A stretch of DNA of 12,957 nt, taken from Beijerinckiaceae bacterium. GTDB taxonomy: Bacteria; Pseudomonadota; Alphaproteobacteria; Rhizobiales; Beijerinckiaceae. Under the pieces are notes generated by a model, which saw nothing but the letters and a program-made list of their open reading frames with translations, was not told the DNA's origin and did not search any database. Location of the stretch: NCBI GenBank assembly GCA_947456315.1, contig CANGRU010000014.1, forward strand, positions 1 through 12,957, given 5' to 3'. Position 1 is the first letter of the stretch. Each line of letters begins with the position of its first letter. Positions 5,837-12,957 of the stretch are shown piece by piece. The translations under genes were made by a program, and so were the position numbers.

Positions 5837-5899
5837 ACTGAAAGGTTGGTGCGGGGATCTCCCCCGCCCGGCAGGCCTTCAGGCCAGACAGGACGAATG

Positions 5900-8167
5900 A
5901 TGCGAAGCGCGCTCGGGGGACCCCGCCTGCTGCTGCGCCGGCTCCGCGAGGCTATGGCGGAACCGGTGAGCGCACAGGCGCGCCTTGACCGCATCGTCGT
6001 CCATATCGCCTCCAACATGGTGGCCGAAGTCTGCTCGGTCTATGTGCTGCGCGATGACAGCCGCCTCGAGCTCTTCGCCACCGAAGGTTTGAACCGCGAA
6101 GCGGTGCATTTGACGACCATGCGCTCGGGCGAAGGTCTTGTCGGCCGCATTGCCGAAACCGCCGAAGCGCTCGCGCTGTCAGACGCGCAATCGCACCCGG
6201 CCTTTTCTTACAAGCCGGAAACGGGCGAAGAGATTTACCAATCCTTCTTGGGCGTGCCGATTTTGCGCGGCGGCTCGACGCTCGGCGTGCTCGTTGTGCA
6301 GAACAGGGCGCGGCGCACCTATTCCGAAGAAGAGGTGGAAGCGCTCGAGACCACCGCCATGGTGCTCGCCGAAATGGTGGCCACCGGCGAATTGCAATCC
6401 ATCGTGCGCCCGGGCGCCGAGATTGCCAACCGCCGCCACATGTCGCTCAAAGGCGCGGCTGTCGCCGACGGCGTGGGGCTTGGTCATGTCGTGCTGCATG
6501 AGCCGCGCGTCACCATCAAACAATTGATTGCCGAAGATCCCGCGCGTGAAGAAGCGCGCCTCGATGCCGCACTCGACAGCGTGCGCCAGAACATCGATCT
6601 TCTGGTTGATCGCGGCAATGCAGCGGGTGCCGGCGAACATCGCGAGGTGCTCGAAACCTTCCGCATGTTTGCCCATGATCGCGGCTGGTTGCGCCGTTTG
6701 CGTGAGGCCATTTCTTCCGGCCTCACAGCGGAGGCTGCTGTCGAGCGCGTGCAGAATGATGCGCGCGCCAAACTGGCGCGCCGCACCGATCCTTATCTGC
6801 GCGAACGCCTGCATGATCTCGACGATCTGGCCAATCGCCTGTTGCATGCACTGACGGGCGAAAGCTTTGTCATGTCGCATGATGCGTTGCCCGACAATGC
6901 GATCATTGTCGCGCGCAGCATGGGGCCAGCGGCTCTGCTCGATTATGACCGCAAGAAATTGCGCGGCCTTGTGTTGGAGGATGGCGGCGCCTCCTCGCAT
7001 GTCGCCATTGTCGCGCGCGCCATCGGCATTCCGATGGTGGGGGACGTCACCAATGTCATCGACTTTGTTGAAAATGGCGACCCGATCATCATCGATGGCT
7101 CGACGGGCGATGTGCAATTGCGCCCGCAACCCGATGTGCAAGCCGCCTATGCCGAAAAAGCGCGCCTGCGCGCGCGTCGCCAGGAGCAATATCACAAACT
7201 GCGCGATGTGCCCTCGCGCACCAAGGATGGCGTGACCATCGGCCTGCATATGAATGCGGGCCTGCTGATCGATCTGCCGCATGTGGCAGAAACCGGCGCG
7301 CAATCGATTGGCCTGTTTCGCACCGAGCTGCAATTCATGGTGGCGGCGCAATTCCCGCGCGGTGAGCAGCAATATAAACTCTACAAGAGCGTGATGGATG
7401 GCGTGCCGGATCGCCCCGTCACCTTCCGCACCCTCGACATCGGCGGCGACAAAATCCTGCCCTACATGTCGCGTCTGGAAGAAGACAATCCGGCACTTGG
7501 TTGGCGCGCGATCCGTATCGGGCTTGATCGGCCGGGCCTCCTGCGCACGCAATTGCGCGCCATGCTGCGCGCGGGCGCGGGGCGTGATCTGCGTATCATG
7601 TTCCCGATGGTCGCCACCGCCTCTGAAATTGACGCCTCGAAAGATCTGGTCGCGCGCGAAATCGCGCATCTGACGCGCCACGGCCATGAAGTGCCGCGCG
7701 ATCTCAAGCTCGGCATTATGATCGAAGTGCCTTCCGTGCTCTTCGCGCTGGATGAAATCCTGCCGCGTGTCGATTTCGTTTCGGTCGGCTCCAATGATCT
7801 GACGCAATATTTGTTTGCAGCGGATCGTGACAACAAGCGCGTGGCCACACGTTTTGATCCGCTCTCACCCTCCATGTTGCGGGCGTTGAAATCCATCACC
7901 GACAAGGCGGCCCAGCACGGCACATCTGTGACGCTGTGTGGCGAAATGGGTGGCAAGCCGCTCGATGCGCTGGCCCTGATCGGCATCGGCTATCGCAATC
8001 TGTCCATGTCGCCCGCCTCCATCGGTCCGGTGAAGGCCATGTTGCTGGCGGCGGATGTGGCTGAGACCAGTGCTTTCATCACTGAAAAATTGTCGCAAGT
8101 GACGGGCGCGGATTCGATCCGCGAGGATTTGCGCCGCTTTGCCGAAGCCAAAGGCGTGCCGCTGTAG
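5900..8167 (+). CDS. ptsP: phosphoenolpyruvate-protein phosphotransferase of the nitrogen PTS (EI-Ntr)
   Basis: A 755-residue Enzyme I-Ntr, the usual full length. It takes phosphate from PEP and passes it to NPr and then EIIA-Ntr, a cytoplasmic relay that regulates nitrogen, potassium and storage metabolism rather than sugar uptake. A GAF domain (about residues 20-165) senses glutamine in studied relatives. The PEP-utiliser N-terminal and swivel domains follow, with the phospho-histidine in GGASSHVAIVARA at His367. The C-terminal TIM barrel contains TFRTLDIGGDKILPY, SVGSNDLTQYLFAADRDN and the catalytic LCGEMGG cysteine at residue 680, so all key residues are present. I chose the second of two tandem ATGs (5897, 5900) because AGGA is 6 bases upstream of it. 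The frame stays open back to 5600, but that part overlaps lysC and its terminator. prfA follows 60 bases later. Confidence 0.96.
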   Translation: MRSALGGPRLLLRRLREAMAEPVSAQARLDRIVVHIASNMVAEVCSVYVLRDDSRLELFATEGLNREAVHLTTMRSGEGLVGRIAETAEALALSDAQSHPAFSYKPETGEEIYQSFLGVPILRGGSTLGVLVVQNRARRTYSEEEVEALETTAMVLAEMVATGELQSIVRPGAEIANRRHMSLKGAAVADGVGLGHVVLHEPRVTIKQLIAEDPAREEARLDAALDSVRQNIDLLVDRGNAAGAGEHREVLETFRMFAHDRGWLRRLREAISSGLTAEAAVERVQNDARAKLARRTDPYLRERLHDLDDLANRLLHALTGESFVMSHDALPDNAIIVARSMGPAALLDYDRKKLRGLVLEDGGASSHVAIVARAIGIPMVGDVTNVIDFVENGDPIIIDGSTGDVQLRPQPDVQAAYAEKARLRARRQEQYHKLRDVPSRTKDGVTIGLHMNAGLLIDLPHVAETGAQSIGLFRTELQFMVAAQFPRGEQQYKLYKSVMDGVPDRPVTFRTLDIGGDKILPYMSRLEEDNPALGWRAIRIGLDRPGLLRTQLRAMLRAGAGRDLRIMFPMVATASEIDASKDLVAREIAHLTRHGHEVPRDLKLGIMIEVPSVLFALDEILPRVDFVSVGSNDLTQYLFAADRDNKRVATRFDPLSPSMLRALKSITDKAAQHGTSVTLCGEMGGKPLDALALIGIGYRNLSMSPASIGPVKAMLLAADVAETSAFITEKLSQVTGADSIREDLRRFAEAKGVPL

Positions 8168-8227
8168 AGACGCATCTTTCGCCCTGCACAAGCCACCCTG
8201 CCCGCCCTCACATATCAGACACATCCG

Positions 8228-9298
8228 ATGCTCCCTCAGGACAAGCTCGACCTCATTTTGCGCAAGCATGAGGAAATCTCCGCCAAGCTTTCGGGCGGCG
8301 CGACCGGACAGGAATTTGTCGCGCTGTCGCGTGAGCTCTCCGATCTTGATCCGGTGGTTGATGCGATCCGCGCCTTTCGCGAGGCCTCCAGCGATCTGGC
8401 GGGCATTGAGGCCATGCTGAACGATACCTCGACCGATGCCGAGATGCGCGCATTGGCAGAAGACGAACAGGCGCAAGCAAAAGAAAAACTTGCCGCCCTT
8501 GAACATGACATCCGCATTGCGCTTTTGCCCAAAGATGCTGCTGACGAACACGGCGCCATTCTCGAATTGCGCGCCGGCACGGGTGGCGATGAAGCCGCTC
8601 TCTTTGTGGGTGATCTGTTTCGCATGTATGAGCGCTATGCGCAGCTGCATGGCTGGAAACTCGAGCTCATGTCGGCAAGTGAAGGCACGGCGGGCGGCTT
8701 TAAGGAAATCATCGCCTCGGTCGAGGGGCGCGGCGTGTTCGCCAAACTGAAATATGAATCGGGCGTCCACCGCGTGCAGCGCGTGCCAGCCACCGAAACG
8801 CAGGGGCGCATTCACACGTCAGCTGCAACAGTTGCTGTTCTGCCGGAAGCGCAGGATGTCGACATAGATATCAATGAAGCCGATCTGAAGATCGACACGA
8901 TGCGCGCACAAGGGGCTGGCGGCCAGCACGTCAACAAGACGGAATCAGCCATCCGCATCACCCATATTCCAACCGGCACGATTGTCTTTGTGCAGGATGA
9001 GCGCTCGCAACATAAAAACCGGGCGCGTGCCATGTCTCTGCTGCGCGCCAGACTCTACGACGAGCAGCGCACCAAGCTTGATACCGAGCGCGCCGCGGAT
9101 CGCAAGGCACAAGTGGGATCAGGCGACCGCTCGGAACGCATCCGCACCTATAATTTTCCGCAAGGTCGCGTGACCGATCACCGCATCAACCTGACGCTCT
9201 ACAAACTCGAGCGCGTGGTGGCGGGCGATGCGCTGGATGAAATTATCGATCCGCTGATCACCGAGCATCAGGCCGCGCAATTGGCAGCGGAGGGGTGA
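8228..9298 (+). CDS. prfA: peptide chain release factor 1
   Basis: A 356-residue class I release factor that reads UAA and UAG and triggers peptide release on the ribosome. Identity as RF1 rather than RF2 rests on the codon-recognition tripeptide PAT at residues 187-189 (in [15 protein letters not shown]). The catalytic GGQ is at residues 231-233, in [21 protein letters not shown]. The coiled N-terminal domain and the C-terminal [17 protein letters not shown] stretch are also present. The GGQ glutamine is normally methylated by PrmC, and prmC usually follows prfA directly; here the next gene is purH on the opposite strand. The 60-base gap after ptsP shows no terminator, so ptsP and prfA may be cotranscribed. 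The ribosome-binding site is weak. Confidence 0.97.
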   Translation: MLPQDKLDLILRKHEEISAKLSGGATGQEFVALSRELSDLDPVVDAIRAFREASSDLAGIEAMLNDTSTDAEMRALAEDEQAQAKEKLAALEHDIRIALLPKDAADEHGAILELRAGTGGDEAALFVGDLFRMYERYAQLHGWKLELMSASEGTAGGFKEIIASVEGRGVFAKLKYESGVHRVQRVPATETQGRIHTSAATVAVLPEAQDVDIDINEADLKIDTMRAQGAGGQHVNKTESAIRITHIPTGTIVFVQDERSQHKNRARAMSLLRARLYDEQRTKLDTERAADRKAQVGSGDRSERIRTYNFPQGRVTDHRINLTLYKLERVVAGDALDEIIDPLITEHQAAQLAAEG

Positions 9299-9305
9299 TG
9301 TCCTC

Positions 9306-9357
9306 TCCTTCTCCCGCTGGCGGGAGAAGGTGGTTGCCGGAGGCAACCGGATGAGGG
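9306..9357 (+). repeat. two-hairpin dispersed repeat, left copy
   Basis: Stem A is a perfect 10-base-pair hairpin (9307-9316 with 9321-9330, loop CTGG). Stem B is GGTTGCC/GGCAACC (9332-9338 with 9342-9348). A conserved tail CGGATGAGGG follows. It begins a few bases after the prfA stop and resembles intergenic palindromes common in proteobacterial genomes. It may help end or protect the prfA transcript. Confidence 0.85.
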
Positions 9358-9374
9358 CGGCCCAACCGCACTCA

Positions 9375-9427
9375 CCCTCACCCGTCATGCTGCGCATGAC
9401 ACCCTCTCCCGCAAAGCGGGAGAGGGA
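9375..9427 (-). repeat. two-hairpin dispersed repeat, right copy (inverted)
   Basis: The reverse complement aligns over its whole length with the left copy at 9306-9357. Stem A is a perfect 11-base-pair hairpin (9402-9412 with 9416-9426, loop AAA). Stem B is GTCATGC/GCATGAC (9384-9390 with 9394-9400). Five of the seven stem B pairs differ from the left copy, yet pairing is kept. It ends 9 bases before the purH stop codon. Confidence 0.85.
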
Positions 9428-9436
9428 GATTGCCGA

Positions 9437-11029
9437 TTAATGGCGGAAATGCCGGTGCCCGGTGAGCACCATGGCGAGACCTGCTTCGTCCGCGGCTTTG
9501 ATCACATCATCATCGCGCATGGAGCCGCCCGGCTGGATAACAGCTGTGGCACCTGCTTCTGCGGCTGCGAGCAATCCGTCGGCGAAGGGGAAGAAAGCGT
9601 CAGACGCGACAACCGAGCCTTTGGCCAATGTTTCCGGCAAGCCTGCGGCCTTGGCCGCTTCGGCAGCTTTCCAGGCGGCGATGCGCGAGGAATCGACACG
9701 GCTCATCTGGCCTGCGCCCACGCCCACAGTTGCGCCATTCTTGGCATAGACAATCGCATTCGACTTGACGTGTTTGGCAACACGGAACGCAAAACGCATG
9801 TCCGACAATTCCTGTGCTGTCGGCTGGCGCTTGGTGACCACGCGCAATTCCATGTCATCGACCACGGCATTGTCGCGGTTTTGCACAAGCAAGCCGCCGG
9901 CGACCGTCTTGAAGGTCAGGCCCTTGGCACGCGGATCGGGCAGACCGCCGGTCAGCAACAGGCGCAGATTTTTCTTCGAGGCCACAAGTGCAATGGCTTC
10001 TTCATCCGCATCAGGCGCAATGATGACTTCCGTGAAGATTTTCACGATCTCGGCTGCAGCCTGAACATCCAGCTTGCGGTTGAGGGCGACAATGCCACCG
10101 AAGGCCGACACCGGATCACACCGCAAAGCGCGCTCATAGGCTTCCAGAAGTGAAGCGCCTTCCGCCACGCCACAGGGATTGGCGTGTTTGATAATGGCGA
10201 CCGCTGCTGTGCGTGCAGGATCAAACTCGCTCACACATTCAAAGGCAGCGTCCGTGTCATTCACATTGTTATAGGAGAGCTGCTTGCCCTGCACCTGACG
10301 CGCTGTGGCGACGCCGGCGCGCTTTTCGGGTGTGAGGTAAAAGCCTGCTGCCTGATGCGGGTTTTCGCCATAGCGCATTTTTTCAGCAAGCTTGCCACCA
10401 ATGGCGCGATAGTCAGGCGCATCTTCACCCAGCTCATTGGCGAACCAGTTCGAGATCGCCGCATCATAGGCGGCTGTGCGCGCATAGGCCTTTTGTGCAA
10501 GGGACTTGCGCAGCGAGAGTGTCGTCGCGCCCTTGTTGGCGGCAAGAACATCGAGCACACGCGCATAATCTGACACATCCACAACCACGGCGACATCGCC
10601 ATGATTTTTGGCGGCTGCGCGGATCATCGCCGGACCGCCAATGTCGATATTCTCGATGCAATCATCATAGGCCGCACCCTTGGCCACCGTTTCTTCAAAC
10701 GGATAGAGATTGACGACCAGCAGATCGATGGCGGGAATGCCATGCGCCAGCATGGCTGCTTCATGCTCGGGGTTTTCGCGAATGGCGAGCAAGCCGCCAT
10801 GCACGCATGGATGCAACGTCTTCACACGACCATCCATCATTTCGGGATAGCCGGTAAGATCGGACACATCTTTCACCGCAAGCCCCGCATCCGCGAGCGC
10901 CTTGCGCGTGCCACCCGTCGAGACCAGCTCGATGCCCTGGGCCGCGAGCGCCTTGGCGAAATCGATCAGGCCGGTCTTGTCGGAAACGGAAAGAAGAGCG
11001 CGCGTGACGCGGCGGAGATGGGTGGGCAT
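9437..11029 (-). CDS. purH: bifunctional AICAR formyltransferase / IMP cyclohydrolase
   Basis: A 530-residue enzyme that performs the last two steps of de novo purine synthesis, from AICAR to FAICAR to IMP, in the cytoplasm. The N-terminal MGS-like cyclohydrolase domain (about residues 8-150) contains SVSDKTGL (14-21), VSTGGT (36-41) and [10 protein letters not shown] (65-74). The formyltransferase domain follows, with [16 protein letters not shown] and the catalytic KHANPCG (Lys281, His282). The C-terminus GHRHFRH is typical. I chose the ATG at 11029 because it gives the family length and the usual [13 protein letters not shown] beginning. An earlier ATG at 11077 would add 16 atypical residues. 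Neither start has a strong ribosome-binding site. The gene is 134 bases downstream of the heparinase-family gene on the same strand, an order common in Alphaproteobacteria; I found no clear promoter in that gap. Confidence 0.97.
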   Translation of the reverse strand: MPTHLRRVTRALLSVSDKTGLIDFAKALAAQGIELVSTGGTRKALADAGLAVKDVSDLTGYPEMMDGRVKTLHPCVHGGLLAIRENPEHEAAMLAHGIPAIDLLVVNLYPFEETVAKGAAYDDCIENIDIGGPAMIRAAAKNHGDVAVVVDVSDYARVLDVLAANKGATTLSLRKSLAQKAYARTAAYDAAISNWFANELGEDAPDYRAIGGKLAEKMRYGENPHQAAGFYLTPEKRAGVATARQVQGKQLSYNNVNDTDAAFECVSEFDPARTAAVAIIKHANPCGVAEGASLLEAYERALRCDPVSAFGGIVALNRKLDVQAAAEIVKIFTEVIIAPDADEEAIALVASKKNLRLLLTGGLPDPRAKGLTFKTVAGGLLVQNRDNAVVDDMELRVVTKRQPTAQELSDMRFAFRVAKHVKSNAIVYAKNGATVGVGAGQMSRVDSSRIAAWKAAEAAKAAGLPETLAKGSVVASDAFFPFADGLLAAAEAGATAVIQPGGSMRDDDVIKAADEAGLAMVLTGHRHFRH

Positions 11030-11163
11030 GGAATCACTTGTCCCGGGCCAGAGAATGGAATGGTCGGGCGATAACATGCGGGGCGTGAGGGGGGAATGGC
11101 TGGCAAGCCCTCATCCACGGCCGGACAGGAAACTAGGTATATCTTCCTGAAATGCAGGCCAAA

Positions 11164-12876
11164 TCAGGCGGATAAACGTTCCATCGTCCAGACCAGGGCG
11201 GGCACTTCGCGCACTTTGGCGCTGACCACGAGCTGATCGGTCTGGCGCGGACCTTCGCGGCCGCCCAGAAAAATACTTTCTTCAATCACGATCGGTAGGC
11301 CGCTGGCACGAAACAGCCAGCGCGTATCATCCGGCAAGGTCAGCAAGGCGGCCGCGCCCCCCTCGACCAGCTCGGCACGTGCTGTGGGGTGCAGATGAAA
11401 GCGCAAAGCATAATCAGCCTGCCCCGAGCCCGGTATGTTGCGCTTGGTCGCAACGAGCTTGTCCTCACCCTCGAGCCGCAAACCATCCGCCGAGAGCGTC
11501 ATGCGCCGCTCATGCAACAGACCGAAGCTGCGATCATAGCCGTTATGACTGCCTTCTATCTCGACCGCATGTTCGTCTTGCGCACGGCGCATACGCACAT
11601 CTGTCGGCCCTGCAATCATCTGGCGTGCAACAAAGCGATCAAGACCGGCACCGCTGGCAAAGCGCGCTGACGATGTATCGCCCACCACAAGATCGGTATG
11701 CGCAGCTGTGGCCCGCGCCACTTCGCGCAGATCAGGCCGTGCATTGGCAGGCACGCCGCAATTGATAAAAATGCGATTGGCCCCGCACGACATTTCAAAC
11801 GACAAAGTGCCCGCATGCGCTTCGCAAGAAAAGGCATGCGGTGGCGGTGCGCCAAAATCTGCAATGATGATGGTCTCACCGGCCTCCATCCGCTCATAGC
11901 CCGAATGGGGCGCATGGGCGAGCGGAGCTGCACGCGCATCATCATAAGCCAGCACGGTCGCCACGACATGCGCTGCGGTCGGGCCCATGCCGTTGAACAA
12001 AGCAATCGATCCGTCACCGTGCCGGAAGAGGCGCAGCATCGGCATCATGCGATCAATGACATTGAGCAGCAATTGCGGCGCACTTGTGCCGCGCGCCGCA
12101 TAGGCTTGGCGCAGCGGCAAAAGGTCCAGCAAAAGATCGACAATGGTTTGCGGATTGCGTCCGATATGCCCGCCATCCGGCAAGATCTGCACTTTGAGCT
12201 CATCGACCAGCAGCTTTGTGCCGCGCCGCGCCAGACTGTTGAGGCCTTGCGCACAAAGCCCGAGCTCCGCAATGGCAATGGCACAGATCAGGCGCGTTTC
12301 GCCTTCGAGCCCTTCGGACAAACAGCGTTGCAGATATTTTGAATGCACACCCAGCGCACGCATGAAGAGCCGATAAAAGTCGCGATCCGCACCATCCAGA
12401 ATGAGAGGTGATTGCGACAGAAAAGCCAGCAGTCGCCGCGCCGCAATTCCGGCTTGCCAATCTTGCGCCGCGCTGGGGCGGCCACGCAGATGAATCCAGT
12501 CACCCACCAGCGCGCGCGCATTGGCACGCGCCAAAGCGCTGTCAGCGGCCCGCAAATGTCGCAGCCAGGAGAATGAGGTCAGGCTTGCAAACCAAGCCTC
12601 GGAGGGGGGCACAATTTCAAATGGTGATTGGCCATGCGCATTCACCGACTTGCCTGCGAAGACAAAATAGCCGGAGTAAATATCGGACGCGATAGTCGGA
12701 TCGGTTGTGCGGATGTCTTGCGGAGCGATCAGCAAACGCTCGGGCGCTTGCGCGCCGAATTGCGCAAGCCTGCGCACGGGCGCGCTCGCATACCGCCACA
12801 CCTGCGCAAGTCCGCGCGCTGCGATGAGGCGCGTGACCAGCAGACGATCAGCGATGCGCGATGGCCCTAACGACAA
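11164..12876 (-). CDS. heparinase II/III family protein
   Basis: A 570-residue protein of the heparinase II/III type found next to purH in many Alphaproteobacteria. The N-terminal half looks like the alpha-helical toroid of these polysaccharide lyases, with family stretches FSWLRHLR and LPDGGHIGRNPQTIVDLLLDLLPL. The C-terminal half (from about residue 320) is the beta-rich heparinase II/III C domain, with ANRIFINCGVP and EIEGSHNGYDRSFGLLHERRMTL. The substrate is unknown; action on an envelope or exopolysaccharide is inferred from the fold. No signal peptide is visible. The start is TTG at 12876 with GGGG 5 bases upstream. An in-frame TGA lies 8 codons earlier with no ATG or GTG between, so the TTG is well supported, although a GTG at about codon 26 is possible. 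Confidence 0.87.
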   Translation of the reverse strand: MSLGPSRIADRLLVTRLIAARGLAQVWRYASAPVRRLAQFGAQAPERLLIAPQDIRTTDPTIASDIYSGYFVFAGKSVNAHGQSPFEIVPPSEAWFASLTSFSWLRHLRAADSALARANARALVGDWIHLRGRPSAAQDWQAGIAARRLLAFLSQSPLILDGADRDFYRLFMRALGVHSKYLQRCLSEGLEGETRLICAIAIAELGLCAQGLNSLARRGTKLLVDELKVQILPDGGHIGRNPQTIVDLLLDLLPLRQAYAARGTSAPQLLLNVIDRMMPMLRLFRHGDGSIALFNGMGPTAAHVVATVLAYDDARAAPLAHAPHSGYERMEAGETIIIADFGAPPPHAFSCEAHAGTLSFEMSCGANRIFINCGVPANARPDLREVARATAAHTDLVVGDTSSARFASGAGLDRFVARQMIAGPTDVRMRRAQDEHAVEIEGSHNGYDRSFGLLHERRMTLSADGLRLEGEDKLVATKRNIPGSGQADYALRFHLHPTARAELVEGGAAALLTLPDDTRWLFRASGLPIVIEESIFLGGREGPRQTDQLVVSAKVREVPALVWTMERLSA

Positions 12877-12957
12877 ATGTGCCCCGAACTTTCAAAACAG
12901 GATGAACGATTCTGCACACGCAACCAGCAGATTTGGCTTGTCGCATTAAGCGCGCCA

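Noticed and set aside
5600..5899. An extended 5' part of the ptsP frame, adding about 100 residues.
   Set aside because: It overlaps the end of lysC and crosses the intrinsic terminator, and its sequence is low complexity. PtsP proteins of about 755 residues start at 5897/5900.
6179..7807. A 542-codon minus-strand open frame inside ptsP.
   Set aside because: It is the shadow of a GC-rich gene. The plus-strand frame has every PtsP catalytic motif, and the antisense product has no recognisable domain.
11106..11140. A CAGGAA/TTCCTG hairpin between the heparinase-family gene and purH as a terminator.
   Set aside because: The stem is only 6 base pairs with a long loop, and no T-tract follows in the minus-strand direction.

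Overview
This window comes from a GC-rich genome that reads as an alphaproteobacterium, probably in or near the Hyphomicrobiales (Rhizobiales). The evidence is the codon bias, the protein sequences, and blocks typical of that class: comF-grxC-DUF1178, divergent ubiG/lysC, lysC-ptsP-prfA, and a heparinase II/III-family gene followed by purH. I cannot name the genus. Nearly all of the window is core housekeeping chromosome. The accessory content lies in the two convergent intergenic regions.

Layout. (1) Bases 1-2975, plus strand: the end of a comF-family gene, grxC, a DUF1178 gene, an RsmC-like methyltransferase and an RsuA-type pseudouridine synthase. The last three overlap or nearly touch (TTGA and GTGA overlaps), so they look translationally coupled. 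The last two are both predicted rRNA modifiers. (2) Bases 2976-3492, between convergent rsuA and ubiG: a small GIY-YIG nuclease gene on the minus strand, with a pair of palindromic repeats on each side. The outermost repeat copies are identical 30-base direct repeats. (3) ubiG (minus) and lysC (plus) diverge from a shared promoter region of about 180 bases. lysC ends in a clear intrinsic terminator. ptsP then starts from its own leader and is followed by prfA. (4) Bases 9299-9436, between convergent prfA and purH: two inverted copies of another palindromic repeat family, whose stems differ by paired base changes. (5) purH and the heparinase-family gene lie on the minus strand to the window end.

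Function. The genes cover ubiquinone synthesis (ubiG), aspartate-family amino acids (lysC), nitrogen-related phosphotransfer signalling (ptsP), purine synthesis (purH), translation termination (prfA), rRNA modification, thiol redox (grxC) and probably cell-envelope polysaccharide turnover (heparinase-like).

The observations most worth following are: an in-frame GTG inside lysC with a perfect AGGAGG site, at the position where the beta subunit of alpha2beta2 aspartokinases begins; the repeat-bounded GIY-YIG module; and the covarying stem-loop pair between prfA and purH. I see no defence island, phage, CRISPR array or wholly unknown multigene system.
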